Shown: positions 12,920-23,760, counted from the first letter of the stretch. The stretch: DNA of 64,000 nt from Peptoclostridium acidaminophilum DSM 3953 (GCF_000597865.1 NZ_CP007452.1:124001-188000); one strand, 5' to 3'. Translations and numbers: made by a program. The notes: generated by a model from the letters alone, not told the origin.

Positions 12920-13342
12920 ATGCCAACTATAAACCAGCTAGTGCGTAAAGGAAGAGCTAAGATTGAAAAGAAATCTACTGCTCCAGCTTTGCAAAGAAGC
13001 TTCAACACTCTTAGAAAAGAGGCGGTAGAAATGAACGCGCCACAAAAGAGGGGAGTTTGTACGTCTGTTAAGACTGTCACTCCAAAGAAGCCGAACTCAG
13101 CCCTTAGAAAAGTTGCAAGGGTAAGACTTACTAACGGAATAGAGGTTACATCATATATTCCAGGAGAAGGCCACAATCTTCAAGAGCACAGTGTTGTTCT
13201 TATAAGAGGAGGAAGGGTTAAAGACCTTCCGGGAGTTAGATACCACATAGTAAGGGGAACTCTTGATACGGCTGGAGTCGAAAAGAGAGCTCAAAGTAGA
13301 TCTAAGTACGGTACTAAGAAACCTAAGGCAGCTAAGAAGTAA
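12920..13342 (+). CDS. rpsL: 30S ribosomal protein S12
   Basis: S12 lies at the decoding centre and contributes to accuracy; streptomycin resistance maps to it. The 140 residues start with [12 protein letters not shown], with AAGGAGGTG 6 nt before the ATG. The [11 protein letters not shown] loop keeps the lysines that are normal in streptomycin-sensitive strains. It is the first classical gene of the str operon. Confidence 0.97.
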   Translation: MPTINQLVRKGRAKIEKKSTAPALQRSFNTLRKEAVEMNAPQKRGVCTSVKTVTPKKPNSALRKVARVRLTNGIEVTSYIPGEGHNLQEHSVVLIRGGRVKDLPGVRYHIVRGTLDTAGVEKRAQSRSKYGTKKPKAAKK

Positions 13343-13360
13343 CATACCACAGCGTACGGT

Positions 13361-13382
13361 CCTTTAACATAGATTTTAAAGG
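13361..13382 (+). other. Hairpin in rpsL-rpsG spacer
   Basis: CCTTTAA pairs with TTAAAGG across an 8 nt loop in a 102 nt spacer. In E. coli the same spacer carries the S7 operator. Here the resemblance is positional only, so S7 regulation is a guess. Confidence 0.35.
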
Positions 13383-13444
13383 CACCCACGGCAGTAAATC
13401 TGTCGAGTACCTATGAGTTACAATTTAATAAGGAGGGAAGCACA

Positions 13445-13915
13445 GTGCCAAGAAAAGGTAATGTTCCAAAAAGAATTATAACTCCGGACCCTTTATACAA
13501 CAGCCAGCTAGTATCAAAGCTTATAAACAGCATAATGGTAGATGGCAAGAAAGGTAAGGCGCAAAACATAGTATATGGAGCGCTTGACATGATAAAGGAA
13601 AAAACAGGAGAAGAACCAATAGAGGTATTTGAAAAGGCTATGAACAACATAATGCCAGTTCTAGAAGTAAAGGCAAGACGTGTGGGTGGAGCTAACTATC
13701 AGGTTCCAGTTGAAGTAAGACCTGAAAGAAGAGTTACACTTGGACTAAGATGGCTTGTGGGATATTCTAGAGCCCGTGGCGAAAAAGGCATGACTGAAAG
13801 ACTTGCCAAAGAACTAATGGATGCTGCAAACAGCTCTGGAGCTGCAGTCAAGAAAAAAGAAGATACGCATAAGATGGCTGAAGCTAACAAGGCGTTTGCA
13901 CACTACAGATGGTAG
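13445..13915 (+). CDS. rpsG: 30S ribosomal protein S7
   Basis: S7 organises the 3' major domain of 16S rRNA and contacts E-site tRNA. The 156 residues begin at a GTG (PRKGNVPKR) with AAGGAGGGA upstream. The conserved [17 protein letters not shown] and RWLV motifs are present. A GC-rich hairpin follows the stop codon. Confidence 0.97.
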   Translation: MPRKGNVPKRIITPDPLYNSQLVSKLINSIMVDGKKGKAQNIVYGALDMIKEKTGEEPIEVFEKAMNNIMPVLEVKARRVGGANYQVPVEVRPERRVTLGLRWLVGYSRARGEKGMTERLAKELMDAANSSGAAVKKKEDTHKMAEANKAFAHYRW

Positions 13916-13939
13916 AATTGAATTAGATACAATAATCCA

Positions 13940-13963
13940 CCTCGCCCCTTTAAAGGGGCGAGG
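13940..13963 (+). other. GC-rich palindrome between rpsG and fusA
   Basis: CCTCGCCCCTTT and AAAGGGGCGAGG form a perfect palindrome. It is followed by ATTAATTAATTAATTATT rather than a T run, so it is more likely a processing or stabilising stem, or a weak terminator. Confidence 0.7.
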
Positions 13964-14000
13964 ATTAATTAATTAATTATTGGAATGGAGGCACAAAATA

Positions 14001-16070
14001 GTGGCTAGACAGTTCCCATTGGAAAGAACTAGAAACATCGGTATAATGGCGCACATAGATGCCGGTAAAACAACCACTACTGAGCGTATACTGTACTATA
14101 CAGGACGTATCCACAAAATAGGCGAGACTCACGAGGGTGGAGCCCAGATGGACTGGATGGAGCAGGAAAAAGAAAGAGGTATAACAATAACCTCTGCTGC
14201 GACTACTGCTCAGTGGAAAGAAAATAGAATAAACATAATCGACACGCCAGGGCACGTAGACTTTACGGTTGAGGTTGAAAGATCTCTTCGTGTGCTTGAC
14301 GGAGCCGTGGCTGTATTCTGCGCTAAGGGCGGGGTTGAGCCTCAGTCTGAAAACGTATGGAGACAAGCTAACAAATATAATGTTCCAAGAATAGCGTTTG
14401 TAAACAAAATGGACATAACAGGAGCCAACTTCATTCGTGTTGTAGACATGATGAAAGACAGGCTTTCTGCAAATGCGGTTGCTATGCAGCTTCCGATAGG
14501 CGCAGAGGATACTTTCAAGGGTATAATAGACCTTCTTGAAATGAAAGCCATAATGTACATGGACGACCTTGGAAACGAAATAGAGATAGTAGACATACCA
14601 GAAGATATGGTTGCTCTTGCTGAGGAACGCAGAGAAATGCTCGTAGAAGCAGCAGTTGAATCTGATGAAGAGCTTACTATGAAATATCTTGAAGGTGAAG
14701 AGATTACTATCGACGAGATAAAGTCAGGAGTCAGAAAAGGCGTTATAGCATGTACTCTAAACCCTGTGTTCTGCGGCTCAGCGTACAAGAACAAGGGAGT
14801 GCCGCTGCTGCTTGACGCAGTAGTTGCATATATGCCATCACCACTTGATGTACCTGCAATACAAGGAATTACAATGGATGGAGAAGAAGATCAAAGACCT
14901 TCTTCAGATTCAGAGCCTTTCTCAGCTCTTGCATTCAAGATAATGACAGACCCATTCGTAGGAAAGCTTGCTTTCTTCAGGGTTTACTCAGGAGTACTTG
15001 AGTCAGGATCATACGTTCTAAACTCTACAAAAGACAAGAAAGAGAGAATCGGACGTATACTTCAGATGCATGCCAACTCAAGAGAAGAGATAACTCACGT
15101 TTACTCGGGAGATATAGCTGCTGCAGTTGGACTTAAAAGCACTACTACAGGAGACACTCTGTGCGACATGGACAAACCGATAATACTCGAGTCTATGGAG
15201 TTCCCGGAGCCTGTTATACACGTTGCAATAGAGCCAAAATCAAAGGCTGCACAGGAAAAAATGGGTGTTGCTCTTCAAAAGCTTGCTGAAGAGGACCCTA
15301 CATTCAGAGTCAGAACTGACGAAGAGACTGGACAGACTATAATAGGCGGTATGGGTGAGCTTCACCTTGAGATAATAGTAGACAGGCTTCTAAGGGAATT
15401 CAAAGTAGAAGCTAACGTTGGAGCTCCACAGGTTGCCTACAGAGAGACTATAACTCAGGGTGCTGACATAGACAACAAGTATGCCAAGCAGTCGGGCGGT
15501 AGAGGACAGTACGGTCACGTTAAGATCAGAATGATTCCTAACGAGCCTGGAAAAGGCTATGAGTTCAAGAATCAGACTGTCGGTGGATCTATTCCAAGAG
15601 AATATATCGGACCAATCGATGCTGGTCTTCAGTCTGCTATGGAAGCAGGTATTGTTGCAGGATACCCTGTTGTAGACGTAATAGTAGAGCTTTACGATGG
15701 ATCTTACCACGAGGTAGACTCTTCGGAAATGGCGTTTAAAGTTGCAGCGTCTATGGCCTTCAAGGAAGGTATGAAAAAAGGAAACTCAGTACTTCTTGAG
15801 CCATACTTCAAGGTTGAGGTAGTAACTCCAGAGGACTACATGGGAGACGTTATGGGAGACCTTAACTCTAGACGTGGAAGAATAGAGGGAATGGAAGCTC
15901 AAACTGGAGCTCAGGTTATAAGATCGCTAGTTCCGCTTTCGGAAATGTTTGGATATTCAACTCAGCTTAGATCTATGTCTCAGGGAAGAGCGACATATAC
16001 AATGATATTCGATCACTATGAGCAAGTTCCTGCAAGCATAGCTAAGAAGATAATGGAGCAAGGCAGATAA
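14001..16070 (+). CDS. fusA: Elongation factor G
   Basis: EF-G is the GTPase that drives translocation and, with RRF, ribosome recycling. GTG 14001 is chosen because ATGGAGG lies 9 nt upstream and the protein then starts [14 protein letters not shown]. The 689 residues have the usual length. Seen are the P-loop [10 protein letters not shown], the DTPGHVDF and NKMD motifs, and the domain IV sequence [13 protein letters not shown] hairpin without a T run separates it from tuf copy 2. Confidence 0.98.
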   Translation: MARQFPLERTRNIGIMAHIDAGKTTTTERILYYTGRIHKIGETHEGGAQMDWMEQEKERGITITSAATTAQWKENRINIIDTPGHVDFTVEVERSLRVLDGAVAVFCAKGGVEPQSENVWRQANKYNVPRIAFVNKMDITGANFIRVVDMMKDRLSANAVAMQLPIGAEDTFKGIIDLLEMKAIMYMDDLGNEIEIVDIPEDMVALAEERREMLVEAAVESDEELTMKYLEGEEITIDEIKSGVRKGVIACTLNPVFCGSAYKNKGVPLLLDAVVAYMPSPLDVPAIQGITMDGEEDQRPSSDSEPFSALAFKIMTDPFVGKLAFFRVYSGVLESGSYVLNSTKDKKERIGRILQMHANSREEITHVYSGDIAAAVGLKSTTTGDTLCDMDKPIILESMEFPEPVIHVAIEPKSKAAQEKMGVALQKLAEEDPTFRVRTDEETGQTIIGGMGELHLEIIVDRLLREFKVEANVGAPQVAYRETITQGADIDNKYAKQSGGRGQYGHVKIRMIPNEPGKGYEFKNQTVGGSIPREYIGPIDAGLQSAMEAGIVAGYPVVDVIVELYDGSYHEVDSSEMAFKVAASMAFKEGMKKGNSVLLEPYFKVEVVTPEDYMGDVMGDLNSRRGRIEGMEAQTGAQVIRSLVPLSEMFGYSTQLRSMSQGRATYTMIFDHYEQVPASIAKKIMEQGR

Positions 16071-16087
16071 TAACTGTTATAAATATA

Positions 16088-16110
16088 AGAGGGCAGCACG
16101 ACTGCCCTCT
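16088..16110 (+). other. Hairpin between fusA and tuf copy 2
   Basis: AGAGGGCAG pairs perfectly with CTGCCCTCT around CACGA. The following bases are GAAATAAAATTG, so it lacks a terminator T tract and may set mRNA stability or partial termination. Confidence 0.7.
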
Positions 16111-16149
16111 GAAATAAAATTGTGACATCAGTGAAGGAGGAAGAATAAA

Positions 16150-17343
16150 ATGGCAAAAGCTAAATTTGAAAGAACTAAACCACACGTTAACATTGGAACA
16201 ATAGGACACGTTGACCACGGTAAAACAACACTAACAGCAGCAATAACATACACACTGCACTCAAGATACGGAACAGGTGAAGCAGTAGACTTTGCAAACA
16301 TAGACAAGGCACCAGAGGAAAGAGAAAGAGGAATCACAATATCAACATCACACGTAGAATATGAGACACCAAACAGACACTACGCGCACGTTGACTGCCC
16401 AGGCCACGCCGACTATGTTAAGAACATGATAACAGGAGCAGCGCAAATGGACGGAGCGATACTAGTAGTATCAGCAGCAGACGGTCCAATGCCACAAACA
16501 AGAGAGCACATACTTCTATCAAGACAGGTTGGAGTACCATACATCGTAGTATTCATGAACAAGTGCGACATGGTAGACGACGAAGAGCTTCTTGAGCTAG
16601 TAGAAATGGAAATAAGAGATCTTCTAAGCGAGTACGACTTCCCAGGAGATGACACTCCAATAATAAAAGGATCAGCACTAAAGGCACTAGAAGATCCAAG
16701 CAGCAAGTGGGGAGATGCAATAATAGAGCTATTCGAAGCTATAGACAGCTACATTCCACAGCCTGAAAGAGCGGTTGACAAGCCATTCCTAATGCCAGTA
16801 GAGGACGTATTCTCTATAACAGGAAGAGGAACAGTTGCAACAGGAAGAGTTGAAAGAGGAATAGTAAAAGTACAAGACGAGGTAGAAATAGTTGGACTAT
16901 CAGAAGAGCCAAGAAAAGTAATAGTAACAGGCGTAGAGATGTTCAGAAAACTTCTTGACGAGGCACAAGCAGGAGACAACATAGGAGTGCTTCTAAGAGG
17001 AGTTCAAAGAGACGAGATAGAAAGAGGCCAGGTACTAGCTAAGGCTGGAACAATAAAGCCGCACACAAAATTCAAGTCAGAGGTATACGTTCTTAAGAAG
17101 GAAGAGGGCGGAAGACACACTCCATTCTTCAACGGATACAGACCACAGTTCTACTTCAGAACAACAGACATAACAGGATCAATCGGACTACCAGAAGGCG
17201 TAGAGATGGTAATGCCAGGAGACAACATAGCTATGGAAGTTGAGCTAATAGCACCAATAGCGATAGAAGAGGGACTAAGATTCGCCATAAGAGAAGGCGG
17301 AAGAACAGTAGGAGCGGGAGTAGTTGCTTCTATAGTAGAGTAA
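16150..17343 (+). CDS. tuf: Elongation factor Tu, copy 2
   Basis: The protein is identical in all 397 residues to the product of the gene at 191. The two DNA copies differ at six third-codon positions only. The homology extends 17 nt upstream through the ribosome binding site (GAAGGAGGAAGAATAAA) and downstream through the terminator, which points to recent gene conversion. This copy ends the str operon (rpsL-rpsG-fusA-tuf), the position of E. coli tufA. Confidence 0.98.
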   Translation: MAKAKFERTKPHVNIGTIGHVDHGKTTLTAAITYTLHSRYGTGEAVDFANIDKAPEERERGITISTSHVEYETPNRHYAHVDCPGHADYVKNMITGAAQMDGAILVVSAADGPMPQTREHILLSRQVGVPYIVVFMNKCDMVDDEELLELVEMEIRDLLSEYDFPGDDTPIIKGSALKALEDPSSKWGDAIIELFEAIDSYIPQPERAVDKPFLMPVEDVFSITGRGTVATGRVERGIVKVQDEVEIVGLSEEPRKVIVTGVEMFRKLLDEAQAGDNIGVLLRGVQRDEIERGQVLAKAGTIKPHTKFKSEVYVLKKEEGGRHTPFFNGYRPQFYFRTTDITGSIGLPEGVEMVMPGDNIAMEVELIAPIAIEEGLRFAIREGGRTVGAGVVASIVE

Positions 17344-17371
17344 TAAATTCTCATAGTAATAAATTCTCATA
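17340..17371 (+). repeat. 16 bp tandem duplication at the end of tuf copy 2
   Basis: GTAATAAATTCTCATA occurs twice in tandem (17340-17355 and 17356-17371), overlapping the tuf stop region. The first tuf gene has a single copy at 1381-1396. It is the only indel between the duplicated segments and looks like replication slippage. Confidence 0.9.
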
Positions 17372-17381
17372 AAGAAGGCAT

Positions 17382-17412
17382 AAAAGAGAAGGAATACTTT
17401 TCCTTCTCTTTT
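17382..17412 (+). terminator. Intrinsic terminator after tuf copy 2
   Basis: It has the same hairpin as after tuf copy 1 (AAAAGAGAAGGA / TCCTTCTCTTTT), with a shorter T tract ending in TTTTAG. Confidence 0.88.
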
Positions 17413-17493
17413 AGTCTTGAATAGTCTGGTGTTCAGGCTGTTGTCATAGTTAATAGATAATTCATAGATTAATAAAAAAATAAATAAAAAAGC

Positions 17494-17520
17494 TTGTAAA
17501 ACAGACACTATTGTTATAAA
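17494..17520 (+). promoter_or_regulatory. Possible promoter before the S10 leader
   Basis: TTGTAA (17494-17499) with a short 15 nt spacer to TATAAA (17515-17520), which has an extended TGT. A second -10-like TATACT follows at 17522-17527. The -35 match is weak. Confidence 0.4.
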
Positions 17521-17529
17521 CTATACTAG

Positions 17530-17734
17530 TGTGATTTTTGAATGCGATGAAGCAAGAGGTTGCTGGCGGCCTTAAAATACAAGGCTTTTCAGGTAATTCT
17601 GGCTGAGTATGTCTCGATCTATGAATCGGGCGACTAGATATCGTGAAAATCTGTTTCCTTGACACAAAACGCAACACGCCAGGAACAGTGTATCGATGTC
17701 GAGTTGCGCGTAGAAAAACTAAAAACGTGCGATT
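17530..17734 (+). promoter_or_regulatory. Structured leader of the S10 operon (candidate)
   Basis: About 200 nt lie between the likely promoter and the rpsJ ribosome binding site, with no convincing gene. Several pairings are visible: GCCTT/AAGGC near 17570-17590, TTGACA/TGTCGA and CGCAAC/GTTGCG near 17660-17715. A segment with GAAGCAAGAGGTTGCTGG lies at its start. An r-protein feedback site such as an L4 target is possible but not shown. Confidence 0.45.
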
Positions 17735-17749
17735 AAGGAGGTAAAACAC

Positions 17750-18058
17750 ATGTCAAATCAAAAAATAAGAATAAGACTTAAGTCTTACGATCACAAGATT
17801 CTCGATCAATCAGCTCAAAAAATAGTTGAAACTGCGAAGAAAACTAATGCCACAGTATCGGGTCCGGTTCCGCTTCCAACAGAAAAGCAGATAATAACTA
17901 TACTAAGGGCTGTTCACAAGTATAAGGACTCTAGAGAGCAGTTCGAAATAAGAACTCACAAGAGGCTTATAGACATAACAAACCCAACACCTAAAACAGT
18001 AGACTCTCTTATGAGACTTGATCTGCCAGCTGGTGTTGATATAGAAATAAAACTGTAA
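17750..18058 (+). CDS. rpsJ: 30S ribosomal protein S10
   Basis: S10 is a 3'-domain protein of the 30S subunit and also the NusE partner of NusB in antitermination. The 102 residues have the usual length, with the loop region [38 protein letters not shown] precedes the ATG. First gene of the S10 operon. Confidence 0.97.
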   Translation: MSNQKIRIRLKSYDHKILDQSAQKIVETAKKTNATVSGPVPLPTEKQIITILRAVHKYKDSREQFEIRTHKRLIDITNPTPKTVDSLMRLDLPAGVDIEIKL

Positions 18059-18156
18059 AAAAACTTTAAAGCTAAGCTAGGGACATAGATGTACCTTATC
18101 TTAGTATGATTGCGGCGAGAGCTGCAATCCGCTGTAAGATTATGGGAGGTGTAATA

Positions 18157-18789
18157 ATGAAAGGAATACTAGGAACAAAACTAGGAATGACTCAGGTTTT
18201 TACAGAAACAGGTGCTTGCGTTCCAGTAACTGTTGTACAGGCTGGACCTGTCTACGTTACTCAAATCAAGACTGTTGAAAAAGACGGCTACAATGCGCTT
18301 CAAGTTGCATTTGCAGACAAGAAGGAAAGCAGAGTAAACAAGCCTCTTAAAGGACATTTTGAAAAAGCTGGCGTTTCTTGCAAGAGACATATAGCTGAGT
18401 TCAGAGTTGACAGTGTTGAAGGCTTCGAGCTTGGACAAGAGATAAAAGCTGATGTCTTTGCTGCTGGAGAAAAGGTTGACGTATCCGCAACATCTAAAGG
18501 TAAAGGATTCCAGGGTGTTATAAAAAGACACGGACAGAGCAGAGGACCTGAAGCGCACGGCTCTAGATATCACAGAAGACCGGGTTCGATGGGTGCTTGT
18601 TCGTCTCCTTCAAGAGTATTCAAAGGCAAGAATCTTCCGGGACATATGGGTAGCGTTAGCGTTACAATACAAAACCTGGAAGTAGTAAAAGTAGACACAG
18701 AAAAGAACCTGCTACTCATAAAAGGTGCAGTTCCAGGGCCTAAGAAGGGGTTAGTTGAAATAAACACAGCGGTAAAGGCTGTTAGATAA
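18157..18789 (+). CDS. rplC: 50S ribosomal protein L3
   Basis: L3 binds near the 3' end of 23S rRNA and reaches to the peptidyl-transferase centre. ATG 18157 gives [14 protein letters not shown], the family's standard start, with GGGAGGTG upstream; in-frame codons before it are leader. The 210 residues include the conserved [12 protein letters not shown] and HRRPGSMG segments. Confidence 0.97.
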   Translation: MKGILGTKLGMTQVFTETGACVPVTVVQAGPVYVTQIKTVEKDGYNALQVAFADKKESRVNKPLKGHFEKAGVSCKRHIAEFRVDSVEGFELGQEIKADVFAAGEKVDVSATSKGKGFQGVIKRHGQSRGPEAHGSRYHRRPGSMGACSSPSRVFKGKNLPGHMGSVSVTIQNLEVVKVDTEKNLLLIKGAVPGPKKGLVEINTAVKAVR

Positions 18790-18817
18790 TGATTTTCATC
18801 AGGAAGGAGGAAGTTAA

Positions 18818-19441
18818 ATGCCAAAAATAGATGTTTTGAATATAAAAGGTGAAAAGGTTGAAGAGATAACTCTTTCGGATAACATATTCGGCGTGGAAGT
18901 TAACGAACACGTCCTTTATGAAGTTGTAAAAAACCATCTTGCTAACAGAAGACAGGGAACTCAGTCTGCAAAGACAAGAGCTGAAGTAAGAGGCGGAGGA
19001 AGAAAGCCTTGGAAACAAAAAGGAACTGGTAGAGCGAGACAGGGAAGCATAAGATCTCCTCAATGGATAGGCGGTGGAGTTGTATTCGCTCCAAAGCCAA
19101 GAGACTACAGCTACAGCCTTCCTAAGAAGGTAAAGAGACTTGCTATGAAGAGTGCTCTTACTTCAAAGCTTCAGAACGGAGAAATAATAGTGCTTGACAG
19201 CCTTGCGATGGAAATGCCAAAAACTAAGGAGTTCAAGGCTATAGTAAGCAACCTTAAGCTCGAGAAAAAGGCGCTTTTCGTAATGGCTGAGAAGAACGAC
19301 AGTGTTGTAAAATCAGCAAGAAACATACCTGGAGTTAAAACTGCGCTAGTTAATACTCTTAATGTATATGACATACTAAATCACAATGCTTTCGTAATAA
19401 CGAAGGCCGCTGTTGAGAAAGTAGAGGAGGTGTACGAATAA
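18818..19441 (+). CDS. rplD: 50S ribosomal protein L4
   Basis: L4 lines the exit tunnel with a long loop. The 207 residues include [31 protein letters not shown], the tunnel extension, which is intact at the usual macrolide-related positions as far as can be judged. In gamma-proteobacteria L4 also represses the S10 operon. Its stop codon overlaps the rplW start by one base. Confidence 0.97.
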   Translation: MPKIDVLNIKGEKVEEITLSDNIFGVEVNEHVLYEVVKNHLANRRQGTQSAKTRAEVRGGGRKPWKQKGTGRARQGSIRSPQWIGGGVVFAPKPRDYSYSLPKKVKRLAMKSALTSKLQNGEIIVLDSLAMEMPKTKEFKAIVSNLKLEKKALFVMAEKNDSVVKSARNIPGVKTALVNTLNVYDILNHNAFVITKAAVEKVEEVYE

Positions 19442-19731
19442 TGACTAATGCACATGATATAATCATAAAGCCAATAGTAACTGAAAAAAGCATGAGCGAA
19501 ATGTCTGACAAAAAGTACACATTTGTAGTGGCTAAAAATACAAACAAAACCGAAGTTAAAAAAGCTGTTGAAAGCATATTCGGTGTTAAAGTTGAAAAAG
19601 TAAACACTATAAATTATGACGGCAAAAAGAAAAGAATGGGCAAGCATGAAGGAACTACTGCTAGCTATTCAAAAGCCGTAGTGAAACTTACTGCGGACAG
19701 CAAGGAAATAGAATTCTTTGCAGGAGTTTAG
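19441..19731 (+). CDS. rplW: 50S ribosomal protein L23
   Basis: L23 sits at the tunnel exit and is a docking site for trigger factor and SRP. The 96 residues start [14 protein letters not shown] and carry the basic loop [14 protein letters not shown]. It overlaps rplD by one nucleotide (TAATG), which implies translational coupling; GAGGAGGTG lies inside the end of rplD. Confidence 0.97.
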   Translation: MTNAHDIIIKPIVTEKSMSEMSDKKYTFVVAKNTNKTEVKKAVESIFGVKVEKVNTINYDGKKKRMGKHEGTTASYSKAVVKLTADSKEIEFFAGV

Positions 19732-19762
19732 TTAAAAAGCACTAAAGAAGGAGGGAAAACAG

Positions 19763-20593
19763 ATGGCTATAAAAAAGTTTAAACCAACATCTCCTGGTAT
19801 GAGACACGTTACAGTGCTTGTATCAGATGAGATAACAAAGCATGAGCCGGAAAAATCACTTCTAACCCCACTAAAAAAGAACGCGGGAAGAAACTCGCAA
19901 GGTAAAATAACAATCCGTCATAGAGGCGGCGGGGCAAGAAGAAAATATAGACTTATCGACTTCAAGAGAAACAAGGATGGAATACCTGCGAAGGTTGCAG
20001 GAATAGAGTACGATCCAAACAGAACTTCCAACATAGCACTTCTTGTGTATGCGGATGGAGAAAAAAGATACATCCTTTCACCTGTAGGACTCAAGGTTGG
20101 AGACGTTATAATGTCTGGAGAAACAGCTGACATAAAAGTTGGAAACTCTCTGAAACTTAAGGACATGCCTGTTGGTACAACTGTACACAACATAGAGCTT
20201 AAAACTGGCAAAGGCGGACAGCTTGTAAGATCTGCGGGAACAGGTGCGCAGCTTATGGCCAAAGAAGGAAAAAATGCGCTTCTTAGACTTCCATCGGGAG
20301 AAATGAGATACGTAAACATAGAGTGTAAGGCTACGGTTGGACAAGTTGGAAACATTGAGCATTTCAACGTTACAATAGGTAAGGCCGGAAGAAAAAGACA
20401 CATGGGCATAAGACCAACAGTAAGAGGATCTGTAATGAACCCATGCGATCACCCACACGGTGGTGGAGAAGGTAGAGCTCCAATAGGTAGATCAGGACCA
20501 GTAACTCCATGGGGTAAACCTGCACTAGGATACAAAACTCGTAAGAAAAACAAGGCTTCAGACAAGCTGATAGTTTCTAAGAGGAAAAAATAA
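19763..20593 (+). CDS. rplB: 50S ribosomal protein L2
   Basis: L2 is essential for subunit association and peptidyl transfer. The 276 residues show [26 protein letters not shown] near the N-terminus and the conserved [19 protein letters not shown] segment, with the functionally important histidine, near the C-terminus. Confidence 0.98.
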   Translation: MAIKKFKPTSPGMRHVTVLVSDEITKHEPEKSLLTPLKKNAGRNSQGKITIRHRGGGARRKYRLIDFKRNKDGIPAKVAGIEYDPNRTSNIALLVYADGEKRYILSPVGLKVGDVIMSGETADIKVGNSLKLKDMPVGTTVHNIELKTGKGGQLVRSAGTGAQLMAKEGKNALLRLPSGEMRYVNIECKATVGQVGNIEHFNVTIGKAGRKRHMGIRPTVRGSVMNPCDHPHGGGEGRAPIGRSGPVTPWGKPALGYKTRKKNKASDKLIVSKRKK

Positions 20594-20638
20594 TAACGGT
20601 TGATATATATTTAGAAGCTTTCGAAAGGAGGAAAGTAA

Positions 20639-20920
20639 ATGTCAAGATCAACTAAAAAAGGACCTTTTATACACAAAGGACTTCTTTCAAAGATAGAGGC
20701 AATGAATGAGAAAAACGAGAAGAAGGTTATAAAAACATGGTCGAGATCATCGACTATATACCCTCAATTGATAGGACACACGCTAGCTGTGCATGACGGA
20801 AGAAAGCATGTGCCGGTATATGTGACTGAAGATATGGTTGGACATAAACTAGGTGAATTCGTACTAACTAGAACATTCAAAGGACACAAAGGCGAAGATA
20901 GAACTTCTAAGAAAAAATAA
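20639..20920 (+). CDS. rpsS: 30S ribosomal protein S19
   Basis: S19 lies in the 30S head and contacts the A-site tRNA region together with S13. The 93 residues begin [16 protein letters not shown]. The strong site AAAGGAGGAAAG precedes the ATG. The C-terminal tail is typically basic ([12 protein letters not shown]). Confidence 0.97.
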   Translation: MSRSTKKGPFIHKGLLSKIEAMNEKNEKKVIKTWSRSSTIYPQLIGHTLAVHDGRKHVPVYVTEDMVGHKLGEFVLTRTFKGHKGEDRTSKKK

Positions 20921-20951
20921 CGAGTCCTTTAAGCGGAAGGAGGTAATTTAA

Positions 20952-21284
20952 GTGCAAGCAAAAGCAATCGCGAAATTTGTTCGTGTAAGTCCAAGAAAAG
21001 CAACCCAGGTGGCTGGCCTTGTAAGAGGAAAAAAGGTGAATGAGGCTTTGGCAATACTAAAGTATACTCCTCAAAAGCCTGCCGGCATACTGGCTAAGGT
21101 TATAGAGTCTGCAATAGCAAATGCGGAAAACAACCATGAGATGGACAAAGAAAAGCTATACGTAGCTGAAATATATGCAAACCAAGGACCAACAATAAAA
21201 AGGTTCAGACCAAGAGCGATGGGAAGAGCCACTTCTATAAGAAAGAGAACAAGCCATATAGGAGTTGTTCTTAAAGAAAAATAG
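20952..21284 (+). CDS. rplV: 50S ribosomal protein L22
   Basis: L22 lines the exit tunnel opposite L4 with a beta-hairpin. The 110 residues include [23 protein letters not shown] and the hairpin sequence [25 protein letters not shown]. The start codon is GTG after GGAAGGAGG. The hairpin shows no insertion or deletion of the kind linked to macrolide resistance. Confidence 0.97.
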   Translation: MQAKAIAKFVRVSPRKATQVAGLVRGKKVNEALAILKYTPQKPAGILAKVIESAIANAENNHEMDKEKLYVAEIYANQGPTIKRFRPRAMGRATSIRKRTSHIGVVLKEK

Positions 21285-21300
21285 GACAAGGAGGGACATT

Positions 21301-22065
21301 ATGGGACAGAAGGTTAATCCTCACGGACTAAGAGTCGGTATAATAAAAGACTGGGATTCAAGATGGTATGCCAATAAGAAGGATTTCTCGATACTTCTTC
21401 GTGAAGATTTCGAAATCCGTAAGCATCTTAAGAAAAAGCTTTATATCGCTGGCGTTTCTAAAATAGAAATAGAAAGAGCTGCTAAGAAGATAAAGCTTAA
21501 CATATACGCTGCAAAACCTGGAATAGTAATAGGCAGAGGTGGAGCCGGCATTGAAGAAATAAAAGCTGAAATAGAAAAAATGACTCAAAAGAGCGTTATG
21601 ATAAACATAGTTGAAGTTAAAAGACCGGAGAAGGACGCTCAGCTTATAGCTGAAAACATAGCTCAGGCTATCGAGAGAAGGGTAGCTTTCAGAAGAGCAA
21701 TGAAGCAAGCTATACAAAGAGCAATGAAGTCTGGAGTTAAAGGCATAAAGGTACTTGCGGCAGGCAGACTTGGCGGCGCAGAGATGGCAAGAGACGAAGG
21801 CTACAGCGAAGGCAACGTTCCTCTGTCAACTCTAAGAGCAGACATAAACTATGGATTTGCTGAAGCTGACACTACTTACGGCAAGATAGGAATAAAAGTT
21901 TGGGTAAACCATGGCGAAGTACTTCCTACTAGCAAAAGAGCCGGAGCAGAAGTAGAAGAGAAAAAAGACTTCAACAGGGATTTCAAAAAAAGAGACAAAA
22001 AATTCGACAATAAAAAAGGCTTCAGAAAACCAGATAGCAGAAGATCGGATAGAAGCGAAAATTAA
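21301..22065 (+). CDS. rpsC: 30S ribosomal protein S3 with basic C-terminal tail
   Basis: S3 forms part of the mRNA entry channel with S4 and S5. ATG 21301 gives [21 protein letters not shown] lies upstream. A KH RNA-binding domain ([17 protein letters not shown]) is followed by the S3 C-terminal domain. The 254 residues exceed the common 210-225: the last 35 or so form a low-complexity charged tail rich in Lys, Arg and Asp, probably disordered. Confidence 0.96.
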   Translation: MGQKVNPHGLRVGIIKDWDSRWYANKKDFSILLREDFEIRKHLKKKLYIAGVSKIEIERAAKKIKLNIYAAKPGIVIGRGGAGIEEIKAEIEKMTQKSVMINIVEVKRPEKDAQLIAENIAQAIERRVAFRRAMKQAIQRAMKSGVKGIKVLAAGRLGGAEMARDEGYSEGNVPLSTLRADINYGFAEADTTYGKIGIKVWVNHGEVLPTSKRAGAEVEEKKDFNRDFKKRDKKFDNKKGFRKPDSRRSDRSEN

Positions 22066-22096
22066 TAAGCAGCACACGGGAAGGAGGAAATAAGAT

Positions 22097-22540
22097 ATGT
22101 TAATGCCTAAAAGAGTTAAACGTCGTAGAGTTCATAGATGCAGATTCAAAGGCAAGGCTCAAAAAGGAAACACTGTGACTTACGGAGATTACGGTCTAGT
22201 TGCTCTTGAGCCTAGCAGAATCACAGCTAATCAGATAGAAGCTGCCAGGATAGCAATAAACAGGTATATTAAAAGAGGCGGTAAAGTGTGGATAAAAATA
22301 TTCCCACACATGCCAATAACTCAAAAGCCTGCAGAAACTCGTATGGGAGCCGGAAAAGGTTCACCAGAATATTGGGTGGCAATAGTTAAGCCTGGAAGAG
22401 TTATGTTCGAGCTTTCAGGAGTAAACGAAGAAGTGGCAAGAGAAGCAATGAGACTTGCTGCCAACAAGCTGCCTGTAAAATGCAAGTTTGTTAAGAAAGA
22501 GGATTTCGAAGTAAAGGGTGGTGAAGCTAGTGAAAGCTAA
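22097..22540 (+). CDS. rplP: 50S ribosomal protein L16
   Basis: L16 helps shape the A site of the 50S subunit. The 147 residues begin [14 protein letters not shown] and include [18 protein letters not shown] and [25 protein letters not shown] 22097 is spaced 9 nt from GAAGGAGG, while the ATG at 22103 is too far. Its 3' end overlaps the rpmC start. Confidence 0.96.
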   Translation: MLMPKRVKRRRVHRCRFKGKAQKGNTVTYGDYGLVALEPSRITANQIEAARIAINRYIKRGGKVWIKIFPHMPITQKPAETRMGAGKGSPEYWVAIVKPGRVMFELSGVNEEVAREAMRLAANKLPVKCKFVKKEDFEVKGGEASES

Positions 22541-22733
22541 AGATTTGAAAGAAATGACAACCCAAGAACTTAGTGGAAAGCTTAATGAATTAAAAGGTGA
22601 GCTATTTAACATAAGATTTCAACTAGCTACTGGACAGCTTGAAAACCCTATGAAAATAAAGTTCGTTAAGAAAGACATAGCGAGAGTACAAACTGTCATA
22701 AGGGAAAGAGAAATAAACGAAGCTAGAGCTTAA
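22530..22733 (+). CDS. rpmC: 50S ribosomal protein L29
   Basis: A small helical hairpin protein at the tunnel exit next to L23. GTG 22530 gives [18 protein letters not shown], the typical L29 start, with 67 residues. Alternative in-frame GTGs at 22518 and 22521 would add up to four residues. It overlaps the end of rplP by 11 nt, which suggests coupled translation, and its own binding site (AAAGGGTGG) is weak. Confidence 0.93.
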   Translation: MKAKDLKEMTTQELSGKLNELKGELFNIRFQLATGQLENPMKIKFVKKDIARVQTVIREREINEARA

Positions 22734-22756
22734 TGAGAAAGGAGGCCAAAGGCACA

Positions 22757-23011
22757 ATGGAAAGAGGAAGCAGAAAAGTCAGAATAGGTCGTGTAGTAAG
22801 CGACAAGATGGACAAGACCATAACCGTTGCTGTTGAAGAGTTCGTACGTCATCCGCTGTATGGGAAGGCAGTTAAGAGAACTAAAAAATTCAAGGCACAT
22901 GACGAAGAAAATACGTGCAAAATTGGCGATAAAGTTAAAATAATGGAAACCAGACCTTTGTCTAAAGACAAGAGATGGAGACTTGTAGATATACTAGAGA
23001 AAGCTAAGTAA
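22757..23011 (+). CDS. rpsQ: 30S ribosomal protein S17
   Basis: S17 is an OB-fold primary 16S-binding protein. ATG 22757 ([24 protein letters not shown]) lies 11 nt after AAAGGAGG; an in-frame ATG at 22733 lies before that site and is rejected. The 84 residues match the family length. Confidence 0.95.
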   Translation: MERGSRKVRIGRVVSDKMDKTITVAVEEFVRHPLYGKAVKRTKKFKAHDEENTCKIGDKVKIMETRPLSKDKRWRLVDILEKAK

Positions 23012-23042
23012 AGTTAAAAGGAATTGAAAGGAGGTTCTGCAA

Positions 23043-23411
23043 ATGGTACAACAGGAAACTCGTTTAAAGGTTGCAGATAATACAGGTGCTAAAGAATTGC
23101 TTTGCATCCGTGTTCTAGGCGGCAGCGGAAGAAAGTATGCTAATATCGGAGATGTAATAGTTGCCACTGTTAAAAGCGCAACACCAGGAGGCGTTGTTAA
23201 AAAGGGCAAGGTTGTTAAAGCCGTAGTTGTAAGAACTACTCAAGGTATAAGACGTAAAGACGGCAGCTACCTAAAATTCGATGAAAATGCTGCAGTTATA
23301 ATAAAGGACGATAAGACTCCTACGGGAACTCGTATATTCGGACCGGTAGCTAGAGAACTAAGAGATAAGCAGTACATGAAGATTATCTCACTAGCCCCAG
23401 AAGTTTTATAA
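23043..23411 (+). CDS. rplN: 50S ribosomal protein L14
   Basis: L14 forms an intersubunit bridge with L19. The 122 residues start [33 protein letters not shown], a highly conserved pattern. AAAGGAGG lies upstream, and rplX follows after 14 nt. Confidence 0.97.
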   Translation: MVQQETRLKVADNTGAKELLCIRVLGGSGRKYANIGDVIVATVKSATPGGVVKKGKVVKAVVVRTTQGIRRKDGSYLKFDENAAVIIKDDKTPTGTRIFGPVARELRDKQYMKIISLAPEVL

Positions 23412-23425
23412 GGAGGTGGAAGTGA

Positions 23426-23737
23426 ATGAGACATGTTAAAAAAGGAGATACGGTTGTAGTTATAACTGGTAAAGATAAAGGCAAAAAGGGAAAGATACTT
23501 CAAGTTATGCCTGAGGCGAGCAGAGTTCTGGTTGAAGGTGTCAACATGGTTACTAAGCACAAGAAACCAACTCCTCAAGTACAGCAAGGCGGAATAATCC
23601 ACCAAGAGGCTCCTATTCACATATCGAACGTAATGCTGTTTGATGCAAAAGCAGGAAAAGGAGTAAGAGTTGGATTCAAGACTCTTGATAATGGCAAAAA
23701 AGTAAGAGTATCGAGAAAATCAGGCGAACAAATATAA
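23426..23737 (+). CDS. rplX: 50S ribosomal protein L24
   Basis: An assembly-initiator protein of the 50S subunit. The 103 residues contain a KOW motif ([23 protein letters not shown]) and the C-terminal [19 protein letters not shown]. The site AGGAGGTGG starts at the last base of the rplN stop codon. Confidence 0.97.
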   Translation: MRHVKKGDTVVVITGKDKGKKGKILQVMPEASRVLVEGVNMVTKHKKPTPQVQQGGIIHQEAPIHISNVMLFDAKAGKGVRVGFKTLDNGKKVRVSRKSGEQI

Positions 23738-23760
23738 CTTGAGAAAGGAGGCCGAGCACA

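Noticed and set aside
17462-17749. A minus-strand frame of 95 codons in the S10 leader
   Set aside because: No plausible start signal or family likeness; the region is better explained as leader RNA.
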